DNA of 64,000 nucleotides from Pseudomonas japonica (GCF_013522925.1 NZ_JAAMQU010000004.1:248001-312000); one strand, 5' to 3'; counted from the stretch's first letter, positions 9,681 to 22,583 are shown. The notes: a model not told the origin generated them from the letters alone. Translations and numbers: made by a program.

Positions 9681-10399
9681 TCCCCCAACGGCGTGGTATC
9701 GCCGCCCAGTGCCACGAAGCGCTCGCGGCTGATGGCTTCGAAACGAACGCTGTCGCCTGGCTTGAACAGGCTTTCGCCGGCGTCAAACAGCACCACGGGC
9801 GTGCGCCCCAGAATATTCCAGCCGCCGGGCGACGCACTGGGGTAGATCGCCGTTTGCCGCTCGCCAATCCCCACACTGCCGGTCGCGATGCGTTGGCGAG
9901 GCGTTGTCAACCGCGGCGCCGCGAGGGCCGGCTCCACCAGCCCCATAAACGCAAACCCTGGGGTGAAGCCCAGCGCAAATACCCGGTACGCCTTGGCGCA
10001 ATGCCGCTGGATAACCTCCTCTACCGCCAGGCCACTGATGCCGGCGAGGCGACCAAGGTCCGGCCCCACCGAGGGGTCGTACCACACCGGCACGGTATGT
10101 TCCTGGCCGTTGCCCGCCGAAGCCGGCTTGAGACCGTCGCAGGCATTGGCTATCCGGCGCCGCGCTTCTTCGGGGGTGAGTGCGGCGATATCGTAATGCA
10201 CCATCACGGTGGTGTAGGACGGCACGAGGTCGATCAGCGCCGAGCCGAAGCTGGCCCGAAGGCGCTCGCCCAGCGCCAGCAACCAACCCACATTCGATTC
10301 GTCGATGTGGTCGAACAGCCGCACCATCAGGGCATCCAGCGCAACCGTTTCAATCGTTCCGGCCTGGCCTTCGCCGAACGCGAAGCGTGCGCCGCTCAT
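9677..10399 (-). CDS. pxpB: 5-oxoprolinase subunit PxpB (KipI family)
   Basis: This protein has 240 residues from the ATG at 10399, which overlaps the pxpA stop (ATGA). The frame is open further upstream but only inside pxpA. Family features are [32 protein letters not shown], the [11 protein letters not shown] segment and [18 protein letters not shown]. It forms a complex with PxpC and works with PxpA in ATP-dependent oxoproline opening. Length is normal, and no lesions are seen. Confidence 0.93.
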   Translation of the reverse strand: MSGARFAFGEGQAGTIETVALDALMVRLFDHIDESNVGWLLALGERLRASFGSALIDLVPSYTTVMVHYDIAALTPEEARRRIANACDGLKPASAGNGQEHTVPVWYDPSVGPDLGRLAGISGLAVEEVIQRHCAKAYRVFALGFTPGFAFMGLVEPALAAPRLTTPRQRIATGSVGIGERQTAIYPSASPGGWNILGRTPVVLFDAGESLFKPGDSVRFEAISRERFVALGGDTTPLGE

Positions 10400-11133
10400 G
10401 CCTGCGCGGCCTGTAACGCCTCGCGAATGCGCCGCACTGCCGCCACGGACGCCGGGTTGTCGCCGTGCACGCACAAGGTGTCGCTGCGCAGCCGCAGGGC
10501 GCTGCCGTCCCGGGCGGTCAAGGCGTCACCGCGGGCCAAGGCGAGGGCCTGGGCGACCACCGCGTCGGCGCTTTCATGCACCGCGCCTGGCAGCCGTCGT
10601 GACACCAGCTGGCCATTCCCTTCATAGGCGCGGTCGGCGAAGCTCTCGAACCACAGCGGCACGCCGTGTTCATCGGCCAAGGCTTGTTCGGCGCTGTTGT
10701 CCCGCGTGGCCAATAGCACCAAGGGCACCCTGTACGCCGCCACGGCGGTGAGCACCGAAGCCAGTATCGAAGGGTTGGCCATCATGTCGTTGTAGAGCGC
10801 GCCGTGGGGTTTAACGTACTCGACCCGGGTGCCTTCAAGCGCGCAGAACGCCTGCAGCGCGCCGATCTGGTAATGCAGCAGGCTTTCGATCTCTTCGCCG
10901 GAGCACGCCAGGGAACGCCGACCGAAGCCGACCAGGTCCGGGTAGGCCGGGTGCGCGCCGATGCGCACGCCGTGGCGCGCTGCCAGGGCCACAGTACGGC
11001 GCATGGTCAGCGGGTCGCCAGCGTGGTAACCACAGGCAATGTTGGCGCAGTCGATCAGGGGCATTACCTCGGCGTCGAGGCCCATGCTCCAGGCGCCGTA
11101 GCTTTCACCGATATCGCAGTTGAGGACAATCAT
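10396..11133 (-). CDS. pxpA: 5-oxoprolinase subunit PxpA (LamB/YcsF family)
   Basis: This 245-residue protein starts [15 protein letters not shown] and has the family signatures [35 protein letters not shown] and [10 protein letters not shown]. It is the first gene of the pxpABC operon. The LysR gene just upstream (97-base gap) reads in the same direction, and the DUF969-DUF979 pair diverges beyond that. The cluster therefore looks like a complete regulator-uptake-degradation unit for 5-oxoproline. Confidence 0.94.
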   Translation of the reverse strand: MIVLNCDIGESYGAWSMGLDAEVMPLIDCANIACGYHAGDPLTMRRTVALAARHGVRIGAHPAYPDLVGFGRRSLACSGEEIESLLHYQIGALQAFCALEGTRVEYVKPHGALYNDMMANPSILASVLTAVAAYRVPLVLLATRDNSAEQALADEHGVPLWFESFADRAYEGNGQLVSRRLPGAVHESADAVVAQALALARGDALTARDGSALRLRSDTLCVHGDNPASVAAVRRIREALQAAQA

Positions 11134-11229
11134 CAGGGGCGCTCCGGCCGAAGGGGTACCATCCCACGGTAGAAGCCTGCGTTTGCCTGGGTCAACTCAG
11201 AAAAAACACCGGGGGGCGATAAGAAAACC

Positions 11230-12126
11230 TTAAGCGGCAGGTTCGCTGGTTTCGGCAATCAGCGCCTGGGCCATGGCGACGACGCTTTCCGACAGCGCCA
11301 TGCCGGGCCCGGTCCGCCAGGAGGCCACGATGTCCATGGGGGGCGGCGGCTCGATACCTTCGATCAGCTTGAGGCTGCCGGCGCGCAGTTCGGCCTCTAC
11401 CAGCGGCAGGGGCATCAGGCCAATGCCGAAGCCGTCGCGGATCAACCGAATGATGGCCGAAGCGGAGTTTACGCAGTTCACCCGCGCGTTGATCAGGTCG
11501 GCGCCGTGCAGCAGGTTAAGCAGGTCCTGATGCGGGCGCGAATTACGAGAGAAGGTCACAATCCGGTCGCTGGCCAGGGCGCGAAGGTCATCGTAAGGGC
11601 GATCCTGCGGCGCGCCTTGCGCCACCACCCAATGCATGGGATAGCGGTCGAGCAAGGCGTTGCGTACGGTGTCCAGGCGCACCATGTCGGTTTGCAGAAT
11701 GATGTCCTGGTAGCCTTTTTCAAGCTGGTCGCACAGGTTGCGGGCAGTGTCGGCGGTAATTTCCACCTCCACGCCCGGCCAGGCCGCGCTGATGCGGCTT
11801 ACCAAGGGGCTGAGCCAGGTATGGATCACGGTGTCCATCGCGCCGATGCGCAAATGCCCCCTGGCCAGGCCCGGGTCCTTCAACGCGGCCTTGAGCGCGT
11901 GCAGGGTATCTACCATGCGCTCGGCATAGTCGAGTACCCGCTGGCCTTCCGGTGTAAGCGTGACGCCGCGTGGGTCCCTTACGAACAGGCGGCTGTCGAG
12001 CTCGTCTTCCAGCGCGGCGATGCGGCTGGAAATGGACGCCTGGGTGGTGCACAGCTTCTCGGCGGTCAGCCGGAAGCTTTTCAGGCGGGCCACCCAGACA
12101 AAGGTTTCCAGAAATCGAATGTTCAT
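11230..12126 (-). CDS. LysR-family regulator of the pxp/DUF969-DUF979 cluster
   Basis: This 298-residue protein starts at MNIRFLETFVWVARLKSF. The frame is open 45 codons further upstream but without family similarity. The winged HTH covers residues 1-60 (SFRLTAEKLCTTQASISSRI, ALEDELDSRLFVRD). A periplasmic-binding-like effector domain follows. It lies between pxpA (same strand) and the divergent DUF969 gene, the classic position for a LysR activator of both units. The 220-base divergent gap should hold its operators. The effector is unknown; 5-oxoproline is a guess from context. Confidence 0.9.
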   Translation of the reverse strand: MNIRFLETFVWVARLKSFRLTAEKLCTTQASISSRIAALEDELDSRLFVRDPRGVTLTPEGQRVLDYAERMVDTLHALKAALKDPGLARGHLRIGAMDTVIHTWLSPLVSRISAAWPGVEVEITADTARNLCDQLEKGYQDIILQTDMVRLDTVRNALLDRYPMHWVVAQGAPQDRPYDDLRALASDRIVTFSRNSRPHQDLLNLLHGADLINARVNCVNSASAIIRLIRDGFGIGLMPLPLVEAELRAGSLKLIEGIEPPPPMDIVASWRTGPGMALSESVVAMAQALIAETSEPAA

Positions 12127-12346
12127 GTGAGCGCCGCCCTCTCTCTCTGCCGGCCAGTATTCCCGCAAGGCCCCGGGATGGGCGATCAAGAAAAAGCTAT
12201 CAGGGGGCACGGGATTTTCTCGCTGGACGCCAGCGCGCTTGCCTCCCAACAATTCCCACATAACAACAGGGGGCTCCCCGCCCTTGCAACAATAAAAACC
12301 TTTGCTTCTGCCGATAGCGACCTACGCGTCACACAGGGCACCTACC

Positions 12347-13060
12347 ATGAACGAATCGCTTAACCTCTGGCCGCTCGCTGGCGTCGCGGTCATCGTCCTC
12401 GGCTTCATCCTGCGTTTCAACCCGATGCTGGTGGTGGCGATCGCCGCCGTGGTCACCGGGCTGGCTGCGCATTTTCCCGTGGAAACGATCCTTGCGAGCA
12501 TCGGCACCGGGTTCATCAAAACCCGTACCCTGCCCCTGATCATTCTATTGCCGCTGGCGGTGATCGGCCTGCTGGAGCGCCACGGGCTTCGCCGCCATGC
12601 CCAGCACTGGATCGGCCGCTTCGGGCGCGCCACCGCCGGGCGCCTGCTGATCGGTTACCTGTTCATTCGGGAAACCACCGCCGCGCTGGGGCTTACCAGC
12701 CTGGGCGGGCATCCGCAGATGGTAAGGCCGCTGCTGGCGCCCATGGCCGAGGGCGCCGCTGTGAGTCGGCACGGGCCGCTACCTGCGCAGGTACGGCAAC
12801 GCCTGCTGGCCTTCTGCGCGGCCACGGACAACATCGGGCTGTTCTTCGGCGAAGACATCTTCGTCGCCTTCGGTGCCATTGCGCTGATGCACACCTTCCT
12901 GCTGGGCGCCGGAATCGATGTAGACCCCTTGCACATCGCGGTGTGGGGCATTCCCACCGCCATCAGCGTGTTCCTGATCCACGGCCTGCGGCTGTATCGG
13001 CTGGACCACTACCTGGCGCGGCACGCTGAAGCTCCGCAAACCGAGGGGGCACCCGCATGA
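12347..13060 (+). CDS. DUF969 membrane protein (putative transporter half)
   Basis: This 237-residue, very hydrophobic protein has about six membrane segments. The start MNESLNLWPLAGVAVIVLG is typical of DUF969; an upstream in-frame codon at 12302 is not needed. It overlaps the following DUF979 gene by four bases (ATGA), and the two families almost always occur together. Biochemistry for the pair is not established to my knowledge. Adjacency to pxpABC and a LysR gene supports a role in import of 5-oxoproline or a related acid. Confidence 0.88.
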   Translation: MNESLNLWPLAGVAVIVLGFILRFNPMLVVAIAAVVTGLAAHFPVETILASIGTGFIKTRTLPLIILLPLAVIGLLERHGLRRHAQHWIGRFGRATAGRLLIGYLFIRETTAALGLTSLGGHPQMVRPLLAPMAEGAAVSRHGPLPAQVRQRLLAFCAATDNIGLFFGEDIFVAFGAIALMHTFLLGAGIDVDPLHIAVWGIPTAISVFLIHGLRLYRLDHYLARHAEAPQTEGAPA

Positions 13061-14007
13061 TCCTGTCCATTCAATACCTGTACTGGCTGGCCGGGATCGT
13101 ATTGGCGATCACCTGCGCGATGACCCTGGCCGACCGTGAGCACCCTCGGCGCTGGCGAAGCGGGCTGTTCTGGGGGCTGTTCGCCGTCGCGTTCCTGGTG
13201 GGCGAGCGCCTGCCGCCGGTGTGGGTAGGCGTCGGCGTGCTGGCCATGGCCGTCCTTGCAGGCTGCGGCGGCGTGGCAGTGGGCAGCTATCGCCCTCTCG
13301 CCGAGAAAGCCCAGCAGGCCGTGGCAACGCGCCTGGGCAACCGGTTGTTTATTCCAGCGCTGGCCATTCCGCTGCTCACCGTAGCCGTGGCCCTGGGCTT
13401 GAAGGGTGTGAAAATCGGGGACAGCTTTGTGCTGGACCCGTCCAACTCCACCTTTGTGGCGCTGGGCGTTGCCAGCCTGATCGCCCTGGCACTGGCCTGC
13501 TGGCTCACCCGCGACACGCCGGTGCAAGCGATGCGCGAATCCCGCCGCTTGACCGAGGCCCTGGGCTGGGCGCTGGTGCTCCCGCAAATGCTCGCCATGC
13601 TGGGCTTGATGTTCACTGACGCCGGCGTCGGCAAGGCGGTGGCGTACCTGGCCAGCACGTACATCGACATGGATTATCGGCTGGTGGCGGTGATGGTGTA
13701 TGTGCTGGGGATGGCCGTGTTCACCATGGTGATGGGCAATGGCTTCGCGGCGTTTCCGGTGATGACCGGCGGTGTAGGCGTGCCGATCCTGATGGGTGTG
13801 TACCACGGCAACCCGGCGGTAATCGCGGCGATAGGCATGTTCTCCGGTTACTGCGGCACGCTGATGACCCCCATGGCGGCCAATTACAACCTGGTGCCCG
13901 CGGCCCTGCTTGAGCTTCCTGATCGCTACGCCGTGATCAAGGCCCAGGTGCCTACGGCGCTGGCGATGCTGGTGGTCAATACGCTGCTGCTGTATGCGCT
14001 GATGTAG
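13057..14007 (+). CDS. DUF979 membrane protein (putative transporter half)
   Basis: This 316-residue polytopic membrane protein has roughly nine to ten hydrophobic segments. Conserved stretches are the central DSFVLDPSNSTFVALGVAS and the C-terminal GNGFAAFPVMTGGVGVPIL and GYCGTLMTPMAANYNLVPAA, which resemble re-entrant loops of ion-coupled carriers. It is coupled to DUF969 by an ATGA overlap. Its 3' end overlaps the convergent histidine kinase gene by 32 bases (13976-14007), so the two transcripts are antisense at their ends. Confidence 0.88.
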   Translation: MILSIQYLYWLAGIVLAITCAMTLADREHPRRWRSGLFWGLFAVAFLVGERLPPVWVGVGVLAMAVLAGCGGVAVGSYRPLAEKAQQAVATRLGNRLFIPALAIPLLTVAVALGLKGVKIGDSFVLDPSNSTFVALGVASLIALALACWLTRDTPVQAMRESRRLTEALGWALVLPQMLAMLGLMFTDAGVGKAVAYLASTYIDMDYRLVAVMVYVLGMAVFTMVMGNGFAAFPVMTGGVGVPILMGVYHGNPAVIAAIGMFSGYCGTLMTPMAANYNLVPAALLELPDRYAVIKAQVPTALAMLVVNTLLLYALM

Positions 14008-15355
14008 CCGCCGGCTCACTCGCCGACAAGCGCAACTCCACCCGCAGGCCACCCTGGGCGTTACGGGCCACCAGGGTGCCGCCCTGCCGTTCGATGGCAT
14101 GCCGGGCGATGCTCAAGCCCAGGCCAAAGCCACCATCGCCCGGGCGGGCCCCGTCAAGGCGGGTGAAGGGGTCGAACATGCGCGAGAGGTCTTCCTCGGG
14201 CACCCCGCCACCGTGGTCCTGCAGGCTCAAGCGCCAATGATCACCCTCGCGCTCGGCGCTGAAGCTCACGCGCGCCCCAGGGGGCGAATGGCGGATGGCA
14301 TTGCGCAAGACGTTCTCCACCGCCTGCGCCAGGCTATTCAAATGGCCCCGCACCCAACAGGTCTCGGGGATGGCGCAATGCAGGCGCTGCGGAAGCCAAC
14401 CGGTTTCGAAGGCGGCATCTTCGGCCAGCACATCCCACAGCGCGGTTATCTGGATGGGCTGTACCTTCGGCGGGCTGCGCTCGGCATCCAGCCACGCCAG
14501 CTGCAAGGCGTCCTCGACCAGGCGCTGCATGTTGTCCACTTCCCGGGCCAGCCGCTCGCGCAGGCGGTCGTTGTCGGGCTCCGCCTCGCAGGCAACACGC
14601 AAGCGGCTGAGCGGGGTGCGCAGTTCATGGGACAGGTCGTGGAGCAGCCGCTGCTGCATGGTCACGGTTCTGTGCAGCCGCTCGCCCATGTCATCGAACG
14701 CCCTGGCCAGTTCCCCCAGTTCGTCCTTGCGGCTCAGGGCGCCGGGCTCCAGGCGCGTATCGAGGCGGTCCGCCCGCCACTGCTGGGCCTGGCGCCGAAG
14801 CTGTTCCAGCGGCGCCACCAGCATGCGGTACAAGCCGATACACAGCAGAAGGGTGAACAGCGCGGGCACAATCCCGTTCGTGAGGATGTGCCAGAACAAC
14901 CCATAGCGGCCCGGCATGAACCGCTGGGGCAGCTCGATGACCAGCATTCCATCCTCTGCATGCCGGGGGAACGGTACCCGCAGCCAGGGCGCAGTAGTGC
15001 TGCGGCGGCTCACGGGCCAGTCGATGCCGCGCAGAGAGGTAAGCCGCTGCCGCTGTGCAACGCTCAGCGCGCTCTGCCCCAGCGGGGCGAAATCTGCGCC
15101 GATGGCGGTCACGAATACGCCTTCCTGCGCGGCAATGCTGCGCAGTACGTTATCCAGGCCCGCCGGGCCCTGGGCCTCGAGCGCCCGCTCCGCCACGCGG
15201 GCGTAGTCGCTCAAGCTGGCGCGGGCCTCGGGCGACAGAAACGCCGTGCGCGCCTCCATGTAGCGCCCCCACGACCAGCTCAACCAGATCATCAACAGGC
15301 AGAAGCCGATCAACAGCGCGGCGAGCTTCCAGAACAGCGAGTGGCGACCTGGCAT
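13976..15355 (-). CDS. Two-component sensor histidine kinase
   Basis: This 459-residue protein starts at MPGRHSLFWKLAALLIGFCL, overlapping the regulator stop by one base (TGATG). There is a TM helix at 8-28, a periplasmic domain of about 120 residues, a second TM at 157-180 and a HAMP linker. The phospho-acceptor is H243 in DLSHELRTPLSRL. The ATPase domain shows N, G1 (DHGGGVPEEDL) and G2 (DGGFGLGLSIARH) boxes. This is an EnvZ/CpxA-like layout with an unknown signal. It is cotranscribed with the OmpR-type regulator and convergent with DUF979. Confidence 0.93.
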   Translation of the reverse strand: MPGRHSLFWKLAALLIGFCLLMIWLSWSWGRYMEARTAFLSPEARASLSDYARVAERALEAQGPAGLDNVLRSIAAQEGVFVTAIGADFAPLGQSALSVAQRQRLTSLRGIDWPVSRRSTTAPWLRVPFPRHAEDGMLVIELPQRFMPGRYGLFWHILTNGIVPALFTLLLCIGLYRMLVAPLEQLRRQAQQWRADRLDTRLEPGALSRKDELGELARAFDDMGERLHRTVTMQQRLLHDLSHELRTPLSRLRVACEAEPDNDRLRERLAREVDNMQRLVEDALQLAWLDAERSPPKVQPIQITALWDVLAEDAAFETGWLPQRLHCAIPETCWVRGHLNSLAQAVENVLRNAIRHSPPGARVSFSAEREGDHWRLSLQDHGGGVPEEDLSRMFDPFTRLDGARPGDGGFGLGLSIARHAIERQGGTLVARNAQGGLRVELRLSASEPAATSAHTAAAY

Positions 15356-16059
15356 CAAGCGGTGACCGCCGTGGCGAACATATAGCCCTTGCCCCAGACC
15401 GTACGCAGTTCGTGGCCCAGGTAACTCAAGCCCTTGAGCTTGCGGCGGATCTGGCTCACGTGCATGTCCAGGCTGCGGTCGTGGCGCGAGTAGCCGCGCT
15501 GCAACACATGCTGATAGAGGAACGCCTTGCTCAGCACGTCGTCGACGTGCCGATGCAAGGTGCCAAGCAAGCGGTATTCGCACGGCGTAAGCCCGGCGGG
15601 GCGGTCCAGGTAGTGCACTTCCTGAGCGACATCGTCGAAGCGCAGCTCCACGGGCATGGCGGTGGGCGCAGGCACCCCGCGCTCCAGTTCAACGCGGCGC
15701 AGGATAGCCTCCACCCGCACCTGTAGTTCATCCAGGCTGAATGGCTTGGGCAGGTAATCGTCGGCGCCCCCGCGAAAACCATCGATGCGGTCCTGTTCCT
15801 CGCCCAGTGCCGACATCAGCAACACCGGGGTGCGAGAACGCTGGCGCAAGCGAGCCAGTACCTCCAGCCCGTTCATGCCCGGCAACAGCACATCGAGCAG
15901 CACCAGGTCGAAGGGTTCACGCAGGGCCAGCTCAAGCCCTTCTCCGCCATTCTGGCACCAGGTCACGCTAAGCCCTGCCGCTCCCAACCGATCACGCACG
16001 AACGCGCCGAGCGTGGGGTCATCCTCGACAGCCAATAACCGGGTTGCATTCGCACTCAT
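15355..16059 (-). CDS. OmpR/PhoB-family response regulator
   Basis: This protein has 234 residues from the ATG at 16059, which has GGATC just before it; an ATG three codons earlier is also possible. The receiver domain has the acidic pair E12-D13-D14, the phospho-acceptor D56 (DLVLLDVLLPGMNG) and K105 (YLPKPF). The C-terminal winged helix has ECRYLL-like and VSQIRRKLKGL elements and ends in TVWGKGYMF. It partners the kinase immediately downstream. A divergent 170-base gap separates it from gacS. Confidence 0.93.
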   Translation of the reverse strand: MSANATRLLAVEDDPTLGAFVRDRLGAAGLSVTWCQNGGEGLELALREPFDLVLLDVLLPGMNGLEVLARLRQRSRTPVLLMSALGEEQDRIDGFRGGADDYLPKPFSLDELQVRVEAILRRVELERGVPAPTAMPVELRFDDVAQEVHYLDRPAGLTPCEYRLLGTLHRHVDDVLSKAFLYQHVLQRGYSRHDRSLDMHVSQIRRKLKGLSYLGHELRTVWGKGYMFATAVTA

Positions 16060-16229
16060 AAGATCCATTAACGCCTGCGAAATATTCTCAGTGGCGATTA
16101 TTCTGCAATAACGCAGCGGCGGCAACTTCCAATGCCCCAGCGGTACGTGATGCAAAGGTGCATGGCGGGCGCGGTAAAGGTATGGTTCGCCAGACATGAG
16201 GGGTAGCCCCCGGCAATCGAGGTGCGGGT

Positions 16230-18989
<2,760 letters not shown>

Positions 18990-19019
18990 ACAGCGAGCAC
19001 AGGGGCTTGGTCGACGCAC

Positions 19020-19050
19020 TTTGTGGGAGTAGGCAAGGCCTGCGAACAGC
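19020..19050. repeat. REP-like element
   Basis: The sequence TTTGTGGGAGTAGGC...GCCTGCGAACAG is the reverse complement form of the REP pattern TTCGCAGGC...GCCTRCTCCCACAA. It sits between gacS and the next plus-strand gene. Nothing else is seen in this 154-base gap. Confidence 0.65.
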
Positions 19051-19143
19051 ATTGGCAACCGGTTCCCGGCCATCCCCAGATGGCCGGCCCCCCAGACACC
19101 TGCACCGCCTGTGCTACCATGCGCGCCCTTCTTCGGAGGCCCT

Positions 19144-19566
19144 ATGGTCGAACACGATTTCCGCTACAGCTTGCTCACCCCTCAGCACACCCTGATCGAA
19201 TGCCGCGCGTTGTCGCCGGGGCGTTATCAGGTCACCGGCAACGGCGGCGCCATCCGCGCCGACGACGTGCTGCTGGTCACCCTCAAAGGCAGCCAAACCC
19301 TGAGCATGCGTTTGACCGTCGAAAAGGTGCGGCACCTGATCAACCCGGTGGGCCAGTGGACGGCCGTGGCGCGTGGCCCGGTGTTCAAGGAGCTGGCGAT
19401 TCACACCTGGGACGTGAACTGCGATGGCTGCGGCAAAACCATGAGCATGGAGTTCGCCGTAGACGCGAGCCTCGGCGAAGCGGCCTTGCCAGTAGCCGCG
19501 GCGGCGCGGGTGGCCGAGCTGGGCTGGCGCAGCGAAGGCGGCAAGCACTTCTGCCCCAACTGCTGA
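19144..19566 (+). CDS. Conserved hypothetical protein with C-terminal zinc-finger-like cysteines
   Basis: This 140-residue protein has its start at ATG 19144 (GGAGG nearby); an in-frame ATG 11 codons earlier adds only proline- and cysteine-rich leader. The N-terminal part is beta-rich. The C-terminus has paired cysteines, CDGCGK at about residue 98 and FCPNC at the very end, which together form a plausible four-Cys zinc knuckle. I do not know a named family. It ends 4 bases before the convergent TlpA-like gene. Confidence 0.75.
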   Translation: MVEHDFRYSLLTPQHTLIECRALSPGRYQVTGNGGAIRADDVLLVTLKGSQTLSMRLTVEKVRHLINPVGQWTAVARGPVFKELAIHTWDVNCDGCGKTMSMEFAVDASLGEAALPVAAAARVAELGWRSEGGKHFCPNC

Positions 19567-19570
19567 GCCC

Positions 19571-20041
19571 TTAGCCGCCAGCCTTGAGGGCGGCCAGCCG
19601 CTGGGCCAAACCTGCAGCGGTCTGCTCGCCCAACAGGGTGGCGCGCACCTTGCGTTGCGGGTCCAGCACAAAGGTAACCGGCAGCCCCTCGGCCTTAGGC
19701 AAATCCAGGGTGTCGGCCGGGTCCTCGGCCAGCACGCGATAGTGAATGCCCATGCCGTCGGAGGCCTGGGCCAGCGCCTGGCCCTGCAGCTGATCGAAGT
19801 TCACCCCCAACACCTGCACGCCTTCGGCTGCCTCGCGACTGGCGAACTGGTTGAGCTCCGGGATCTCGCGGCGGCACGGCCCGCACCATTCGGCCCAGTA
19901 GTTGATCACCAGCCACTGGCCCTTCAAGTTGCTGGCGGTCACGGGTTGCCCATGCTGGTCGTTGCCCAGGCCACGGTCACAGGCCACCAGGCATAGCGTG
20001 GCGAACACGGCCAACAGGCAGGCCAAACGGCTTCGGATCAT
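19571..20041 (-). CDS. TlpA-family thiol-disulfide lipoprotein
   Basis: This protein has 156 residues from ATG 20041, preceded by GAGG at good spacing; an upstream ATG at 20056 adds five residues. It has a lipoprotein signal ending LCLVAC. The thioredoxin fold carries the active site WAEWCGPCRREIPEL, with cis-Pro expected in GLPVTFVLD. It is likely anchored in the periplasm as a reductase or chaperone for cysteine-containing proteins. It is divergent from the ArsC-family gene across a 68-base gap. Confidence 0.9.
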   Translation of the reverse strand: MIRSRLACLLAVFATLCLVACDRGLGNDQHGQPVTASNLKGQWLVINYWAEWCGPCRREIPELNQFASREAAEGVQVLGVNFDQLQGQALAQASDGMGIHYRVLAEDPADTLDLPKAEGLPVTFVLDPQRKVRATLLGEQTAAGLAQRLAALKAGG

Positions 20042-20109
20042 CGTCGTCCTCGTCATCGCGGATCAGGCAGGTAGAATAGCCGCCACTCGATAGCACAGGC
20101 GACCTTTCC

Positions 20110-21074
<965 letters not shown>

Positions 21075-21746
21075 ATGCGGGACTACCAATGGTTGCATGA
21101 GCATTGCCTGAACCGCTTCGGCTCGGCCGCGGCACTGGAAGCGCGGCTACCCCAGCCGCGTTCCGACGAACACCTGCGTAGCCTGGGCGACGACCGCTAC
21201 CTGTCGTTGCTTGCCTTGCGGATCTTCCGCGCCGGCTTGAAGCACAGCCTGGTGGATGCCAAATGGCCGGCGTTCGAGGCGGTATTCTTCGGGTTCGTCC
21301 CGGAAAAAGTCGTGTTGATGGGCGGCGAGCATCTGGAGCGGCTGATGCAGGACGCCCGGATCATCCGGCACCTGGGCAAACTGCGCAGCGTGCCGATCAA
21401 CGCGCAGATGATCCTGGATGTGGCCCACGAACATGGCAGCTTCGGTGCCTTTATCAGCGAGTGGCCTGTGGAAAATATCACTGGCCTGTGGCGCTACCTC
21501 ACCCGGCACGGCAATCAACTGGGCGGGTTGTCCGCCCCGCGGTTCCTGCGGATGGCCGGCAAGGATACGTTCATCCCCACCCAGGACGTGGTGGCCGCGC
21601 TCAACGCCCAAGGCATCGTAGACAAAATGCCCACCAGCCAGCGGGACCTGGCGGCGGTTCAAGAAGCCTTTAATACCTGGCGCGAACAGAGCGGGCGACC
21701 GTTGTGCCAGCTATCAGTGATGCTGGCGCATACGGCTAATCACTGA
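21075..21746 (+). CDS. DNA-3-methyladenine glycosylase I-like protein
   Basis: This 223-residue protein begins immediately after the wrbA stop. Its middle matches the helix-hairpin-helix region of Tag-type glycosylases: FRAGLKHSLVDAKWPAFEAV, then GFVPEKVVLMGG and LMQDARIIRHLGKLRSVP. The N-terminal Cys and C-terminal His/Cys zinc ligands of E. coli Tag are not obvious. It is therefore a diverged family member, and activity on 3-methyladenine is inferred only. A non-coding or decayed stretch starts after its stop. Confidence 0.82.
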   Translation: MRDYQWLHEHCLNRFGSAAALEARLPQPRSDEHLRSLGDDRYLSLLALRIFRAGLKHSLVDAKWPAFEAVFFGFVPEKVVLMGGEHLERLMQDARIIRHLGKLRSVPINAQMILDVAHEHGSFGAFISEWPVENITGLWRYLTRHGNQLGGLSAPRFLRMAGKDTFIPTQDVVAALNAQGIVDKMPTSQRDLAAVQEAFNTWREQSGRPLCQLSVMLAHTANH

Positions 21747-22092
21747 AGGCTTGGGGGCTTATTAGCGCGACGATAAGTAGGGTGGCGCTCTCGTCGGTTT
21801 GCGGGGCGGTGAAGTTGGACAGGTCGCGGTTGGCCTAGCTGGGAAGGCACCACGTTCTGCAAGCTGCGGAAATGTTCTCGGTGCGGCCCGGGTGCTTGCG
21901 CCCCTCTACACCAGCATGGCCTTAACCACCTTGCACTGGAGGTTTTCCTGAGAGCCGCACAGGTTGCACGAATGATCGGGAACTGCTTGGTGTCTGAGCA
22001 CGCCATGGATGTCATGGTGAACCCTTAGCCCGTTCATTCTCCTCCCCTCCCCTACTCCAAAACGACCCAAACGCCATGCCAGCCGAAAACTC
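21747..22092. other. Intergenic stretch without an assignable gene
   Basis: Several short frames exist on the minus strand, for example one with HSCNLCGSQENLQCK between about 21910 and 22035, but none has a good start, ribosome site or recognisable family. Base composition drops towards AT near 22090. This is the border between the core block and the accessory region. Confidence 0.5.
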
Positions 22093-22112
22093 TTGATAAC
22101 GTATTTTATCAA
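22093..22112. promoter_or_regulatory. Inverted repeat upstream of the decayed antitoxin gene
   Basis: TTGATA (22093-22098) and TATCAA (22107-22112) form a 6-bp inverted repeat with an 8-base AT-rich spacer. It lies about 110 bases before the antitoxin ATG. It could be the autoregulatory operator of the ribbon-helix-helix antitoxin. It is not an Anr box, because the half-site spacing is wrong. Confidence 0.4.
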
Positions 22113-22221
22113 TAGTTATTTTAGTGACTCGTTTTTGCTGTGCTTCGTATCAAGATACACCCTACCTCGTCACATCCAGGCAGAACGATTGAAAGTGATT
22201 CTGTTCTTGGAGGAACATATC

Positions 22222-22493
22222 ATGGCCGCTCCTGCAAAAACCCGTTCAGTCACCGCACATGTCCCGGTCGAGCTCGCTGAGCAGATTGATGAGATCGCCG
22301 AGCGCGTTGAGCTTCAACAAGCTGGATCGTAAAACAGGTCTTGTCTGTCTGGCTGGAGCAGACAAAAGAACGCAGTTGGCTAACTCGCAATGCGCTTCTC
22401 GATGTCGATGCCGACCGGGTGATCGATCACCAGGCGGTACAAGCATGAGCTGCGAGCCTCGGCACTGAAACGCCATTGCCGATACCGCGGTGA
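22222..22493 (+). pseudogene. Broken CopG/RHH-type antitoxin gene (ParD/RelB-like)
   Basis: The ATG at 22222 has a good GGAGG site. The N-terminus APAKTRSVTAHVPVELAEQI is a ribbon-helix-helix antitoxin. After ...AERVE the frame breaks; restoring one base near 22312 (CxT TCA ACA AGC TGG) gives RSTSWIVKQVLSVWLEQ, exactly the expected continuation. In that frame ...DRVIDHQAVQA is followed by TGA at 22446 where family members have a Trp (TGG). Reading through gives ASLGTETPLPIPR and a natural stop at 22491. The gene therefore has two independent lesions. No toxin gene follows. Confidence 0.85.
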
Positions 22494-22583
22494 TAGAGCT
22501 GCAGCAGAAAGAAATTGCCCTTGAAACTACCCCTTTGGCTGGTACCGCCTGGCCTTGAAGGCAACCAGAGGCTGCGCAATGTA

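Noticed and set aside
13009..15385. Frames antisense to DUF979 and to the histidine kinase
   Set aside because: Shadow frames with low-complexity His/Arg/Gln-rich products; the sense genes carry clear domains.
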